Below, in pieces: positions 35,056-46,559 of a stretch of 64,000 bases of DNA. The notes beneath the pieces were generated by a model, which had not been told where the DNA came from, searched no databases, and saw only the letters and a program-made list of their open reading frames with translations. A program made the position numbers and the translations under genes. Every line of letters begins with the position of its first letter. Positions within the stretch are counted from its first letter, which is position 1. Source of the stretch: Chrysopilus asiliformis (taxonomy: Eukaryota > Arthropoda > Insecta > Diptera > Rhagionidae); the NCBI GenBank assembly GCA_964034945.1, contig OZ035963.1, positions 45,581,332 to 45,645,331 on the forward strand, given 5' to 3'.

Positions 35056-35594
35056 ACCTCTTCGATGTCCTCTTACGACCTCTTGTGCGTTGCGTTGGCG
35101 TTGCGTTGGAAACAAACTTGTATTTGGAATATTTTTTGCCTTTCATGTTTTTCGATCAAATTCACAGTTTTGAAGAAAATCCGGAAAAAGTTGGATTGGT
35201 ATGACGGACTGGAAATTTCAACATTCTTTTTATGTTTGCTGCACAACTCATGAAAGTTTGTTACTGCTTTCCATGTCACAAAAAATGAATTATTCTTGGT
35301 TGGAATGATGTTGAATTCATCATGGGCTTACAATACAATTAAAGTTGCAAAACTAGGAGGAAATATGTAGGTTTAGAATTTCTCTAATTGAAATTAATTA
35401 CGAATTGCCTCTCTTTTATTATTGCCGAATTTTGCTGGCATTTTTTGTGAGCTACTTGCAATTGCTTACATTTTTATATTTGCTATATTTTGTATTCACA
35501 TTACTACAATTCTTATATTACACATCATGATGTGTTAATGGTTGACGATTGTTTGAAATAGATATGGTGTATATTGAAACCCGTCGACTCTGTT

Positions 35595-35792
35595 TTTTAA
35601 CCGACTTCCGAAAAGGAAAAAAGTTATCAATTCGACTAATTATTTTTAAATAAGGTCCTGCAAGGATAACTTAAATATCCTTTTCCCTTTTACCCGGGGA
35701 AAAAAGCATTAGGGGGTTTTCGGGATGGCTGATTACGAATCTAAAACTTATACGAAAAACTTTAACCCGGCAACGACGGGTATGCAAGCTAG
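35595..35792 (+). mobile_element. Helitron-like 3' end
   Basis: Contains ttttaaccgacttccgaaaa, a segment common near such ends in insects. It finishes with a hairpin, acccggcaacgacgggt, and ctag directly before T (ctag at 35789-35792). Hairpin plus CTAG-T is the Helitron 3' terminus. The 5' end (a TC start) was not located, so the start coordinate is provisional. Confidence 0.55.
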
Positions 35793-35799
35793 TACTCTA

Positions 35800-36085
35800 T
35801 ATTTGATAGATCATATAGGAGTATATTAGATTTAGTATCTTTTATAACATAACGCATCGATCTAATCATCGGACATCAAAATGAACTACACCAGGGTTTT
35901 AGAGATGACAAAAGATTTTGATTTCCGCATGCCCATCCGTCTGTCTGTCTACCAAAGCTTTACTAAGATTGAGCCAGAGACTTGAAATTTTGTATAGTTA
36001 CGTTTGTCGTAAATGGCTAGGCTAAGTTCTTGAACGGGCGAAATTGGACCATTCCTTTCTCGCTCCGCAATTACCTAGCGGCGGG
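35800..36085 (+). repeat. Family B repeat copy
   Basis: Shares gtatattagatttagt, tgaactacaccagggt, gatgacaaaagatt, the GTCT microsatellite and ggctaagttcttgaacggg with 62325-62660. Confidence 0.75.
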
Positions 36086-36599
36086 CTGCAGTGAACCAAT
36101 TAAATATTTTTGGTAGACGTGAGCTTTTTTATTCGGATTCACACCATGTTGGGAAAAATGAGTTATATTTTACGGTAAATATACATTAAATAAGTTGCTC
36201 GAAGTTATATTTTACTGAATGGAGTAAGGTTGGCAGTACGTCCGTCTTGCCCAAAGCGTAAAATATTAGTTTAAGGACACAATATTTTTAATCAAAAAAG
36301 GTTTTGGAAGAAATGCAGTCACTTTCGTTTTTCTTTTAATATACAAAAAACTAAACTATTATTTTAGATACTTGTATATAAAAAAATTTCTCGCCCTGTA
36401 ATATACGAAGCTACTCAGCATATACGAAGGCAATCTATAAAACTCCAGAAAATTTATAAAACGCTCTATCGATGATAACGGGATGCCCGTTTTGCCCCGA
36501 ATGATCGATTTTTTATGAGAAGTTTCCATTCATTTTGATTGCCGAGCTCAAAAAGTGCGGATAAAGAGAGAGCGGGTTTATAAATTATTTTTGTATTAA

Positions 36600-36936
36600 A
36601 GGCCCAACTACGATAGACATAGGAGCGCATATGTAAATGTCAAATTCCCAACGAATGTTGACATACATAGCTGTCAACATAAACGCTAATTTTCATTTTA
36701 CCACAAGTGGGAATTAATATGGCACCAATATTATTAAATTCACACTAAAATTTCAGGTTATGTTCACTATTTTCATATGCCAGTTCAATTTGTATCGAAT
36801 CATTCATGCTTAACGAAGGTTTGAAAGTGGCAACACTTTGACACATGTCTTTTGTGGATAATAACATTGACTTTCTTATTCTGGAAATTACATATGCAGG
36901 TACATATGCGCTCCAATGTCGATCGTAGTTGGGCCT
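36600..36936. mobile_element. 337-bp MITE, TAA duplication (Harbinger-like)
   Basis: The ends aggcccaactacgatagaca and the complement, aggcccaactacgatcgaca, continue as aggagcgcatatgta with two mismatches in 36 bp. TAA flanks both sides (36597-36599 and 36937-36939). No gene inside. Confidence 0.85.
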
Positions 36937-36954
36937 TAAGTTAAAAAAAACGAC

Positions 36955-37190
36955 TGACGCGAATATTCACACCAATCAGTTGATTATCAGTTTGTTAGAA
37001 AAACTGATTTGCCCACGAACTTTTTGGTGGTTGACCATCAGTCGTTTGATTTTACGTTCACACCAATCAGTTTTCCCAAAAAATCATGGAAAACTGATTG
37101 GTGTGGCCCCTACTTAAAATATTTAAATCATCTGATTGGGTTTAATATTGACCTTGTGGTCGCTTTTCAGACATCGATCGGTGTAAACGT
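36955..37190. repeat. cacaccaatcagtt motif cluster
   Basis: cacaccaatcagtt occurs at about 36968 and 37060 and inverted (aactgattggtgtg) at about 37091. The words actgatttgccc and gatcggtgtaaac are looser versions. This is probably a decayed MITE adjoining the previous one. Confidence 0.4.
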
Positions 37191-37199
37191 ACTCTATGA

Positions 37200-38490
37200 G
37201 ATAATCATATCTCGGTCAGACTATTTATAATTATTGCAAGTAAAATATATTTTTTAAGAATTTTTTTTACCGAAGAATTTTTTTTCCCGTGTATTTTAAG
37301 TCGTTTTCTGTAGATTCTGGGCAATGATTTTGGACAAAAGGACGTGTCCAAATGGTTTTTACCTTTCTTCAATTGCTACAGTCCAAAAAGAAAAATGACG
37401 GACACAAAAACATAAAAATAATAGTAACAATAGTAGTTGCGCCAAGATTACATAAAAATAACAAAACATAACTGAAGGTATTCCTGTTATCAAGGGAGTT
37501 CTTCTAGCATTTTGGGACTCAAGTGTAATTCAAAGGACTTTCTATTAAGTGAATGCCTGTCTTGATTTAGGTAAAATGCAAACTATTTAAGGTAATTCAA
37601 TAGAGTTTTTTCAGCTCTCAATTGATTACTAGCACCGAATTCAGATAGATAATATTGGAACAAGAAAAAGGTTTGGGTTTTATTTTGATAGCAGAGTGAA
37701 TTAGGCTGAAGGCCATGCCACTAGGTTTGATTTATTTACATTATTCTGTTTGCAGAATGAAATATTTAGTAGAAGTAACCATGTTACAGTCTCTACTCGT
37801 TTATTATTCTGAATTGTTGCGATAAAGCTAAAGAAATAAATCACGATAACATAAACATGAAAGAATTTCTTATCCGACCTTATGTACGAAATTCTCCTCC
37901 ATTCTTAGCAGATTTTACACCTAGATAAATTAGTCTAATGATCACATAAATTTTTAATCATTCTATTATAGAAAACTTATTATCAAATGTGCTAGAATGT
38001 TACTCTAAATAATTTATTCATTCAAAAGAATTTGTTGATTGCGAAACATACCCACTTGTAGCTTATTACAAAACATACTGAATTGGTATGACTGTAACCA
38101 AATTCAAATTATATACCTATACGTTTTTAATACATTTTGTTGCACTAGAGCTAAAGAAAAAACCATTTTTAAATACAATATCATTTTAGCGTACAAGTTT
38201 TTCAAAGGGATTAAATTTTTCAAAAAAAAAATAGAACCGACTTAAAAATATCAGTTATAGCCAACATAAAACTTTCCTCGAAAAGAATATATAAAAATTA
38301 ATATTTGTTCAAACATCTCGAGAACCGTTAAACATGCGCCAAAACCGTTGATCATTTAAATTCTGTTATATTCATTTTTTCCTCCAAATCTCGCAAGGGA
38401 TGAAAGCTCCCTATTCTCACCTATAACGTTTGCCACGACAGGGGTTTATTAGTAAATTATAATAATTTCAATTATTAAAAACCAAAAAAG
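37200..38490. other. No recognisable feature
   Basis: AT-rich, with nothing supported. Confidence 0.4.
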
Positions 38491-38494
38491 GGCA

Positions 38495-38640
38495 ACAAAA
38501 ATTTTTTTTTTGATTGGGCGTGAACCCAGGAACCACATTAAGAATGTTGTTGATTCATGCGAAGAGTAAAAAACGCTTCCTACTAGGCCACCGATACGGT
38601 GAAGAGAAGTGCAGCTTTGTGAGATGGTGCACACGTCAGA
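38495..38640 (-). repeat. tRNA-derived SINE candidate
   Basis: The minus strand has gtggcctagtaggaagcg (A box), a spacer, ggttcctgggttcacgccc (B-box-like) and then a poly-A-like tail (11 A). This order is that of a tRNA-headed SINE. The spacing between boxes is somewhat long. No second copy is seen in the window. Confidence 0.5.
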
Positions 38641-38954
38641 TCAAGTATGCCGTTCTTGATTTAACTGTATAACAAAACTAGTTGGTTCGTTTCGACGGAC
38701 ACTCATTTTGAGCATGCCGATTTTAAAGTATGAGTTGAACATGGTCAGGATAAATTTAATGAGAAAACGAGATTTTTAATGAATGGCATTAAACATGCTT
38801 TAAATTACCACGGCTGCGAAGGAGTCAAATGGAGATTTTCACAGGTCAATACAAGCATGAGAACGTCATTTAAGCAGGTCGCTTGGATTCACACTGAACC
38901 TTGCACTGAACCAATAAAATTTTAAGCATTTTTCGAATTTAAGCCCAGAATATA

Positions 38955-39055
38955 TGGTAAAAAATCCAGATTTGATATGCAAGAAAATTACTTCGATGTG
39001 CAAAAAAGTCAATTTCATGTGAAAAAGGGTGATTTTCAACTGAAAAATCTGTAAT
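38955..39055. repeat. Imperfect tandem repeat, about 24-27 bp unit
   Basis: Successive units around gatttgatatgcaagaaa, acttcgatgtgcaaaaa, aatttcatgtgaaaaagg and gattttcaactgaaaaa. This produces the repeated LFHMK/FLHIE/FLHIK pattern of a minus-strand frame, which I do not regard as a gene. Confidence 0.5.
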
Positions 39056-39159
39056 TGTTTTACATGTTTAATTATTAAGCTTTCATCATCATTCAGCCGA
39101 TAATAGAAATTTACTAAGGTCGTAAGGATTACATATTTATAAAAGAATCTATTGTCCAT

Positions 39160-39927
39160 AATTAAAAAGATATTATAAAAATTGTTTTTACTTTTAGCTA
39201 TATTTCATGAACAAAATGTAATAAAACGCTAGCTTTCAATGCATAGGAAGAATGTGTTCATTCCAGCAATGGAAAGCGATGAAAATCGATAAAAGTACAC
39301 AAAGTGGTTATCTGCAAGGTAACATAACTGTTCTCCTCTTATGCATGATGCAGTATGTAGCATTCATTTTATTATGGGGCGGGGGTAATTGTAAATAACT
39401 GCAAGTGGTTATAAAATCACTCTCATCCTTTTAGTATAGAAAATGGTGTCCGTTTTCAAAGCCAAATCCCGGTAACGGTTTATAGTGTAGATTGGTAACA
39501 TACGGCAATTCACTGACTAATGAAAAATTGATTTTCCATTAATTCTTGCTCAATCGAAATGATTTTCGTAGTCGGTGGTGCTATTGCTGCTGTTACACAG
39601 GGAAACATGGAACTGTTGGGCAATTAAAAGCGAATCTACTACGATGGATGGCAAATATATGCAAATTGCCACGCAACATAATCCAAACTAGCTACATTTA
39701 TTCAATTCAATTTTAATCTATGGATTTTACGAAACTTTAAGACGAAAAATGTCTAAAAAAATCGTTCATACATATGGAAATTTCAGGGTTAAACTTTGTC
39801 ATATGAGAAATACACCTGTTTTAGTTTTACTGAAACTAAAATATAGTTTAAATATGAAAATGGACAAATATAAATATTTCTTTCTAATTACCATGATCGA
39901 GGAGTGATTACACAGCAGAACAATGTT
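39160..39927. other. No recognisable feature
   Basis: AT-rich, with nothing supported. Confidence 0.35.
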
Positions 39928-40121
39928 TTTATACCCGTATGGTGAAACCTAAGGGTATATTAACTTTGCTTTACCGTTTGTAACGCCAAGATCCCGTCAT
40001 CACACACAAAAATGAATTACACCAGTGTGTTTAGAATGATAAAAAAAATTGAATTTTCCATGTCCGTCCGTCTGGTTTTCAATAATTGCCAGATTGGCAA
40101 TTATAGCTTTTGTTATGTTTA
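39928..40121 (+). mobile_element. Family A copy with internal deletion
   Basis: Begins tttttatacccgtatggtga, follows the 62.67-kb copy as far as gtccgtccgtctg, then jumps to ggttttcaataattgccaga and the common end gcttttgttatgttt. The deletion starts in the GTCC/GTCT microsatellite. Confidence 0.85.
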
Positions 40122-40602
40122 TTATTGATATTCTGTTCATGGATTTTGAAAGATAATTTTGAGCTGAAAAACATTGCCTAATAATTTATATGTCTACATC
40201 GTCAAATTTTTTAGTAATTGATCCTTAAGGTAGAAATACACGACGAGAGACTTTGGTCTCTTAGATCAAAAATTTCGCCTCTGCATACAAAGAGACCTGT
40301 GTATACACTTCGGCGGCGGGCGATATTTTTTTTCAAACTTGCCGCCGCCGCCCAAAATGTTTTATGAAAACCAGCACATTCGGCACCACAATCTATGACG
40401 ATTTTTTTTCGTTGTTTTGTGACAACCACCACAATCGGCGCCACATTCTATTCAGATGTTTTGACGTTTTGATTTCGCAAGATAGAAGCATATGCCGACG
40501 GTGCCGCTATAATTATTTGTTTCGTTGTTTTGAGTTTAAATATAAATTTTTATAAAGAAAAAAAGTGTTTTTACATATTTTATATTTTAGATTAGTGATA
40601 TT

Positions 40603-40671
40603 ATGACGACGTGGACAAAATCCAAAACTACAAAAATGCTGGAGATGGTTGAGGAGCACCCGGTGCTGTGA
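40603..40671 (+). pseudogene. MADF-type DNA-binding domain start
   Basis: Twenty-two codons from ATG 40603 read MTTWTKSKTTKMLEMVEEHP followed by VL and a stop. MLEMVEEHPVL matches the first helix of a MADF domain, where LYD would follow. A T-rich tract ending in tag precedes it at about 40590, a plausible 3' splice site. Copy 2 lacks this stretch. MADF proteins are frequent partners of PIF/Harbinger transposases and bind DNA. Confidence 0.45.
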
Positions 40672-40759
40672 GAAGTCGAAAAATCAAAAACAGATTTTCC
40701 CGAGCCGAAAAACGCAAAATTATGAGTGCTGCTATTGCTGCTGTAATTTTTTTATTTCC

Positions 40760-41380
40760 CGTGTTCATTTTTATCAAAATATCCACAATTCAAAAATTTC
40801 GCAGCATAACACCAATCAAAAACTACCAAATGTCTTTCATTAGATCTACCAGGGTTAAAGACTTAATAGTACCGAGGCGCCGTAGCCTAATAATGGACAA
40901 ATCGTTTTTTGTCAGGGTAACCATCATGTGGAACTCTCTGTCTCAGGTGATCCGGGCAGAACGGAATTTTAACATTTTTAAAAAGAAGGTTTTCTTTGAA
41001 TTTGCGAGGCCTCCTGAGTAATTTAAGTAGGGGTTTTTCTCCTTGTTGGTCATTTGTCTGGCTTTCTTTATTGGTTTGCTTTTTGGTTCTTGGGATCAGT
41101 TGCTTCATTTTATTATATTTGCTGTTACATTGTCATATTTAAACTTTGGCGTCTTTTTGTGATTCTATATGGGTAGTGGATCAATTAGTCATTACTGTGT
41201 CATAAAATTCTATTAAATGTATTTGTATATATATATAAATATATTTTACATTACTGCTGTAAATTTGTACCATAGCTGTTAAGTATTTCATGTATTAGTC
41301 TTAAGAACCTTTATACAAGGCATTATGCCTTTTGGTTTATAAATAAATTATTATTATTATTATTATTTAAAAAAAAAAAT
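40760..41380 (+). mobile_element. 5'-truncated non-LTR retrotransposon (jockey/CR1-like)
   Basis: Only the last reverse-transcriptase codons remain, then a 3' untranslated region and a tail of (att)n and poly-A ending at about 41380. The tail and the 5' truncation are typical LINE insertion products. The 5' border is not precise. It is inserted into the Harbinger-like copy 1. Confidence 0.7.
40790..41021 (+). pseudogene. LINE reverse transcriptase C-terminus
   Basis: The frame reads VPRRRSLIMDKSFFVRVTIM, then WNSLSQVIR and FNIFKKKVFFEF. The pattern R....(S/N).FF.R....WN.LP..(I/V)R.....F...FK is the end of ORF2 in jockey/CR1/I-type LINEs. Stop at 41019-41021. The upstream frame (KIMSAAIAAVIFLFPVF) is of unknown origin. 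The catalytic FADD box and endonuclease are absent. Confidence 0.75.
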
Positions 41381-41584
41381 GTCAAAAAGATCTCCCAATG
41401 TTAAGCTTGGAGACGACATACCTGCGTCGTGTATGCACTCCAGAGACTTTTTAGTAAACGTCTCCGGAGATCTATTTTTTGATCTCCAGACTTAAATATA
41501 TGTAGTACACTTTGGAGATTTTTGCCTTTTGTACCCTGGAGACCAGAGACCAAAGGCTCTCGTCGTGTATCTTTACCTTTAACG

Positions 41585-42029
41585 TTTTTAAGGGCTTATC
41601 ATTCAAAAATTCACAGAAATTTCTATTTTCATCGTAGAAGGGTGGTTTATTTTCAAGGTAATGAGCTCTACTTACATTCAGAAACATTTTTCCCGAAAGA
41701 GGACTAAAAGGATAATGGAGATGTTGCTTGATAACTCCTAAATTGCTCGACTTACGGGAAAATATTCTAAGAAGAAATTGTAATACATTTAATATGCTAC
41801 AAAATATGTCCTCATATTTTTTTCTCGTAACATTCACTAGAAAGCAAGTATTTGCAAAAAATTAATTTGTATCAAAGAAAAAAAAAATGCGCTGATAATT
41901 TACAATAAATTACAAGGGAATTTTTTATTGCACGAAACATACTTTTATACAATTACATGCCACGAATCATGTAGTATGTGTTATGCATTTGATTGATATC
42001 GCGGCACGAGGACGAATTTATTTTGGCTA
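41585..42029. other. No recognisable feature
   Basis: Short AT-rich spacer. Confidence 0.35.
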
Positions 42030-42112
42030 AAGGGCGGAATACAATTGGCCCGACACAACATTTACGGCGACAGATTACAGCGACAGTATCGCCCTCCATA
42101 TACAATTGCCAC
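42030..42112 (+). repeat. 80-bp dispersed repeat
   Basis: gggcggaatacaattggccc, then cacaacatttacggcgacag and gccctccatatacaattg. The complement of 2510-2593 and related to 1262-1300. Confidence 0.7.
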
Positions 42113-42119
42113 CAGTGTT

Positions 42120-42735
42120 GGGCAAAATTCAATCTGACTAATGATTGAAAACTAATAATTGAAAAAATCAATCATATCTTTTTTGATTTGTTAATCATTC
42201 GTAACTTTGATTGTGATTGATTAGTTTTAATCATAATCATGATTGAAAAACTAACTCTTATGATTGAAAAACTAATTCTTATGATTGATTTTAATTTCAG
42301 TAGGGGTAAGTATTGCATTCATGACGGAGACCGACTCATGAAGTCATGGGATGCTTACATCTAATATTTTTGTAGTCAAAATGTAAATGAAATTACAAAT
42401 GATAGTGAAAGTTCCCAAAAGCGGACACTCCCGGGACAAGATTTATGTCCGGTTATGAGAGAAGTCCGTTTATCAGAACACGTTGGATTCGCGAATTTAG
42501 TCATAATAAATGTCATTTCATGTTTTTTGTTGTTTGGCATTTGAAATTATTTGAATTTTAATTGTTTTTCCTAAAGCCTACCATCATTTCTATACAACAA
42601 TTTTAGCGCGAAATTGAATTTAATCATTCCTATCCTTGATTGAAATTGATGATTGAAAAACTAATGATTACTGTATTCAATTATCATTATGACTAATGTA
42701 TTAATCATGACTGAAGTAATCATGACCAGCCACGG
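42120..42735. repeat. Repeat rich in atgattgaaaaactaa
   Basis: gattgaaaaactaa occurs at least three times (about 42243, 42263 and 42650), with looser and inverted forms (ttagttttaatcat) from 42140 to 42730. This is a degenerate element with internal short repeats. The ends are not defined. Confidence 0.45.
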
Positions 42736-43135
42736 TCTTCATCGGAGCTATTCTTGTGACTTCATTTATGCATATTGCATAATGTTATCACCTACAGGTG
42801 TTTATTCTAGTCTATTAGTATTGGTTTTTATAAACGAATTCAAATATAATAATAATAGTATATTTAAATAAATTATACACTAAATGAATAGTGTAACATT
42901 CAAATTTCATAGTGTATAATATAACGAATAGTTTAGAACATTTGTTTAATAAATACCCCACCTATTTTGGACGTGGAACGAAAAGTAAGTTTATTTGGGT
43001 GAAACAAATTAAAACATAAGCGGTTAGTTTTTATGTTATTTCTTTTATTCGAGACTAATTGAAATTGCATTTTACACATACATATATAGTTAAAAGAAAG
43101 CAACCCAGTAAACCAAAAGATTCATTTTTGATACA

Positions 43136-43460
43136 AAAAATGAATCATTCTTCTGAGCGTTTTGTTCGAATTTGAATTTAGAAAATGATCATAAATGTTT
43201 CAACTTGCGGACCAAAGTGTCCCTCTTTTCTAAATCATTTTTAAGATTCATTTTTGCGATCATCAAACGTTCAAAAATGAGTATATAAACTGGGAGGCGT
43301 GGCCTGCTTATATACTCATTTTTGAACGTTTGATGATCGCAAAAATGAATCTTAAAAATGATTTACAAAAGAGGGACCCTTTGGTCCGCAAGTTAAAACA
43401 TTTATGATCATTTTCTGAATTCAGATTCCAACGAATCGCTCAGGAGAATGATTCATTTTT
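43136..43460. repeat. 325-bp palindrome
   Basis: Arms of about 150 bp (aatgaatcattcttctgagc, then ttcaacttgcggaccaaag and catcaaacgttcaaaaatga) are closely matched on both sides of a spacer of about 22 bases containing gggaggcgtggcctgc. The arms differ at scattered bases, so it is older than the foldback at 43737. The MADF/SANT theme is absent here. Confidence 0.85.
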
Positions 43461-43710
43461 ATTTTATATGTTTTATACTCCATTCAGCTAAATTGGAGCG
43501 AAAAACCTCTTCTTGACCATAAAATGGTTCATTGGAAATGGATTCGTCAGAATCCGAGAAAACTTCACAATTTTCAGATTCACTTATCACATCATTGTCA
43601 TTAGAAATCAGGGGATCCCCGAGAATTTCTCGAGAATTTTCGGAAGTACAAATTGGAGATTGCTGGCTATCGGTTGAATAAACACTTTTAACTTGTGTTA
43701 TTCTTTTCAC
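43459..43710 (-). pseudogene. Acidic transposon-protein N-terminal fragment
   Basis: The frame is serine/aspartate-rich (SDSDESISNEPFYGQEE) and ends EVFRSNLAEWSIKHIK. The FR..L..W.I motif after an acidic stretch is found in the first exon of a widespread group of insect transposon-associated proteins, where it precedes a folded region. The open frame begins at a GTG, so the real start is elsewhere. An upstream stop falls near the foldback insertion. It ends where the palindrome begins, so the rest of the protein is missing. Confidence 0.4.
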
Positions 43711-43736
43711 AATCTCCTCAGCTTATCGCATTATGC

Positions 43737-44105
43737 TACATTTACACGAATGACAAATTTGTCATTTTTTTCTTGTCATTATGTTAATTCCCGTGTAAAT
43801 GGCATAATTTTTTCTGTCAGAAAATGCCAATCTCTCATAAAAGAATGAACTTGTCCATTCTTTTATGCCAGATTGTCATTCGTACAAACGCAATATTAGT
43901 TATGACAAAAGTTGAATACTAAAGTTGTCATAACTAATATTGCGTTTGTACGAATGACAATCTGGCATAAAAGAATGGACAAGTTCATTCTTTTATGAGA
44001 GATTGACATTTTCTGACAGAAAAAATTACAAAAATTATGCCATTTACACGGGAATTAACATAATGACAAGAAAAAAATGACAAATTTGTCATTCGTGTAA
44101 ATGTA
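43737..44105. mobile_element. 369-bp foldback with 9-bp duplication (MULE-like)
   Basis: The arms (tacatttacacgaatgacaa and onward) pair almost to the centre at about 43921. The same nine bases, gcattatgc, flank both sides (43728-43736 and 44106-44114). Nine-base duplications suggest a Mutator-like origin. It is inserted directly upstream of the minus-strand frame at 43459-43710. Confidence 0.85.
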
Positions 44106-44977
44106 GCATTATGCTCCGACGTTTCATTTTTGATTTTTATTTATAATTAATATAAAATCACCTTTATTTTAAACCACACTCACTCAACACAGTTTTTTGA
44201 ACTGAAAACAGCATATAAAGAAAATGGCACACAAACTGTAGTTATTTCTTTCGCTTTTATTAATGACAATTCAAACAGAATTCGAATTTTGATCTTTAAG
44301 TGAACTACATAAGTGCTATTATTCTTAACTGTGACTAAAAATGAAACAAAACCTGCCGTATTCTTCTGTCAAACATTTTCCCGCCAACTTTTAAAAATGA
44401 ATATAAAATGAAACATTTGTGAACAAAAAATATGAAAAACTTTGACGGTCGGCTTTATATAGTAGATACCGTTCGTTCATAAGTTGAAAATACTTGAGAA
44501 TACATTGTCGTCCCTTTCAGAGCTGATTATCTCTGTCGCACAAAACGATCAGTAAACGCTCATATTTGATGAACGTTCATTTTTTGGTTTAGTGGGAACT
44601 GTCAACTAAATTTTATAGTATTGTGTGAAAATTGCGATTTTGCGAATTCGGCCATTGAAGATGGAGCTACCGAATTCTACAAAATAGGAAAATTTAACTA
44701 CAATGTTGAACAGTAAAATTTTGCGGAAAACGATACAGCGTGATGAATTGATGTTCCGATATATAAAAAGTATTCTTCGTGTTCCGTAGGCTCCTCCAAC
44801 TTATGCGTAAAAATTGTTCCCCTGGTTTTTTTCGTCTTCCAATCCAATCAAAAGTATAAAGGACTTGTTTCTCACTTCGCAATCACAATACGGCTGCAGG
44901 AGGCAAAAAATTATGCTAATTTGCTGCTAATGTCGAACTGGATTACGTTGGAGCAAAACCAGAGGCCCTATAGTAAA

Positions 44978-45083
44978 TTCAATGTTGTTGTTAGTGTTTT
45001 ATACCAACAACAAAACTGCATTTACGATTCGAACGGTAAATGCAGTTTTGTTGTTGGTATAAAACACTAACAACAACATTGAA
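44978..45083. repeat. Perfect 47-bp-arm hairpin
   Basis: ttcaatgttgttgttagtgt and onward is an exact inverse of 45037-45083, around a 12-base loop cgattcgaacgg. No element ends or duplication were recognised. It could form a long cruciform or RNA hairpin. Confidence 0.9.
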
Positions 45084-45489
45084 CCGGACTCACGGTTGTT
45101 GTGCCATTGATGATGATAGTTGGGTATCGAATAATCAAAAAGAAAAATCAAATCCCGGTTTGATTTTTAAATTCTATTTCAATATTTCTAAAGCTTCGTT
45201 AAAAAAAATAGGATAAAAAATTGGGAGTGCGAAAATTGATAAATGATAATCTGTATAAGTAAAATTGTTGCATTGTGAGTTCTTTTATTATCCCAAAAAA
45301 CTCTGATCGCTCTGATCGACCTTCTATCCGTTCTTTTATTCGCTAAAAGTTCTCCAAGAACTCTGAACTATGTCCCATATTTTAAGGACTTTGAGCAAAA
45401 ATTTTACTCGGTCCTTACACACCGAGAATGTCGAGATAACCTCAATTTTTGGATTAAATTTCGAAAATCCATGAATTTTTAAGAAATCT

Positions 45490-45994
45490 GGGGCCCTATC
45501 GGCGAATATGAATCGAAACGTGTGGCACACGAATTCGAATAAATGGTATCATGGAACACGAATTCGTGTGTGATTTACTCGTTTTGATCGTGTATTTCAT
45601 TCGATGACATTTTACTTGACGATTGATGGGTTCGAAGAATATTGTTTTGATCAAATGTTTTTTTTTCCAAATTATATTTTATGTTGAGAGGGCATTATTT
45701 TGTGTGCAAGAAATATACTTTGTTTAACTTTTAGGGCGAAGCTTACAAATCACAAACAATTTGAAATAATGGTGGACTGCAGGAAAGAGCATAGAAAAAT
45801 ATATGGGAACAGAAATACGTGCTCGTACTATTTGACATATAAAGTGAAGTTAGCTGCGAGTGTGAAAATCGAGACAAACTGCGGCAATACTAATAACATG
45901 ATACGATCGAGTTTGGTGATACCAATTCAAAATAAATTCGTGTGCGCAAATCGTATCGTCTGTCGATTCGAATCGTGTTCGCCCATAGGCCCCC
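45490..45994. mobile_element. 505-bp inverted-repeat element
   Basis: The left end ggggccctatcggcgaatat and the complement of the right end, gggggcctatgggcgaacac, are imperfect inverted copies, and the following (g/a)aatcgaa is also shared. acacgaattcg recurs inside near 45527 and 45556. The 106-codon frame inside has no recognisable motif. Confidence 0.6.
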
Positions 45995-46272
45995 TGGGCT
46001 GGAAAATTAATGTAAAATGAATTTAATTAAATTTGCTGAACATCAAGTAATAAAATAAAAAGAAAATGGAAAATGCAAAAAGTTTCTTTTATAGAAAAAT
46101 GGGCAATAAAAGAGAAAATTAGACATTTTTAATTAATTAAGAGTTTTAACGCAAATTATCATTTTGAAATATACTTTTTGATGCAAAAAAATATCTTTAT
46201 TTAGGCTCAAAATTTAAAATTATCTCAGGTCGACTCGAACTGTTCCAAAATTATATTGTTGATAGGGTCGAA

Positions 46273-46553
46273 CCACGGCATACAGACAACCAAGGTATGC
46301 TGTAAACTCAAATCTGACATTTCGTTGCTACGTCACTTGTGCCGATTAGTTCGTCAAGTGCAGAAGGAATTTTGTATTCTGGATGGTTTTTTTTAAATTT
46401 GAGCGATTTAAATTAAATATTTGTGAGTTTGTGAATTAAATGCGTTAAATAGTGATCAATAAACATAAAAATTAATTAAAAAAAGTCGGCACAAATGACG
46501 TCACGCCTGGCTGCCAAAAGTTTACAGCATACCTTGGTTGTCTCTATGCCGTG
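46273..46553. mobile_element. 281-bp MITE, imperfect 8-bp duplication
   Basis: ccacggcatacagacaacca and onward is inverted at 46519-46554 with one mismatch in 36 bp. gggtcgaa on the left and gggtcgag on the right could be an 8-bp duplication with one change, suggesting hAT. Confidence 0.75.
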
Positions 46554-46559
46554 GGGTCG

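Larger units (their letters stand above)
40228..41578 (+). mobile_element. Harbinger-like element, copy 1 (TTA duplication)
   Basis: The ends aggtagaaatacacgacgag and the complement aggtaaagatacacgacgag continue as agactttggtctc. TTA flanks both sides (40225-40227 and 41579-41581). It is the partner of the inverted copy at 50800-51930. The interior holds a segment resembling the nested element of copy 2 (about 40308-40522), then gtttcgttgttttgag and attagtgatatt, which both copies share, then a MADF start (40603) and a LINE 3' end (to about 41380). No transposase, so non-autonomous. Confidence 0.85.
43104..44595 (-). mobile_element. Inverted-repeat DNA element with gene fragment and secondary insertion
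   Basis: The left end cccagtaaaccaaaa and the complement of the right end, cccactaaaccaaaa, form a short inverted repeat. Between them are a 325-bp palindrome (43136-43460), a minus-strand coding fragment (43459-43710) and a 369-bp foldback inserted at 43737-44105. The superfamily is unclear. Confidence 0.5.

Noticed and set aside
43104..44595. piggyBac or Tc1 assignment
   Set aside because: Neither TTAA nor TA duplications border the ends, and no transposase core remains.
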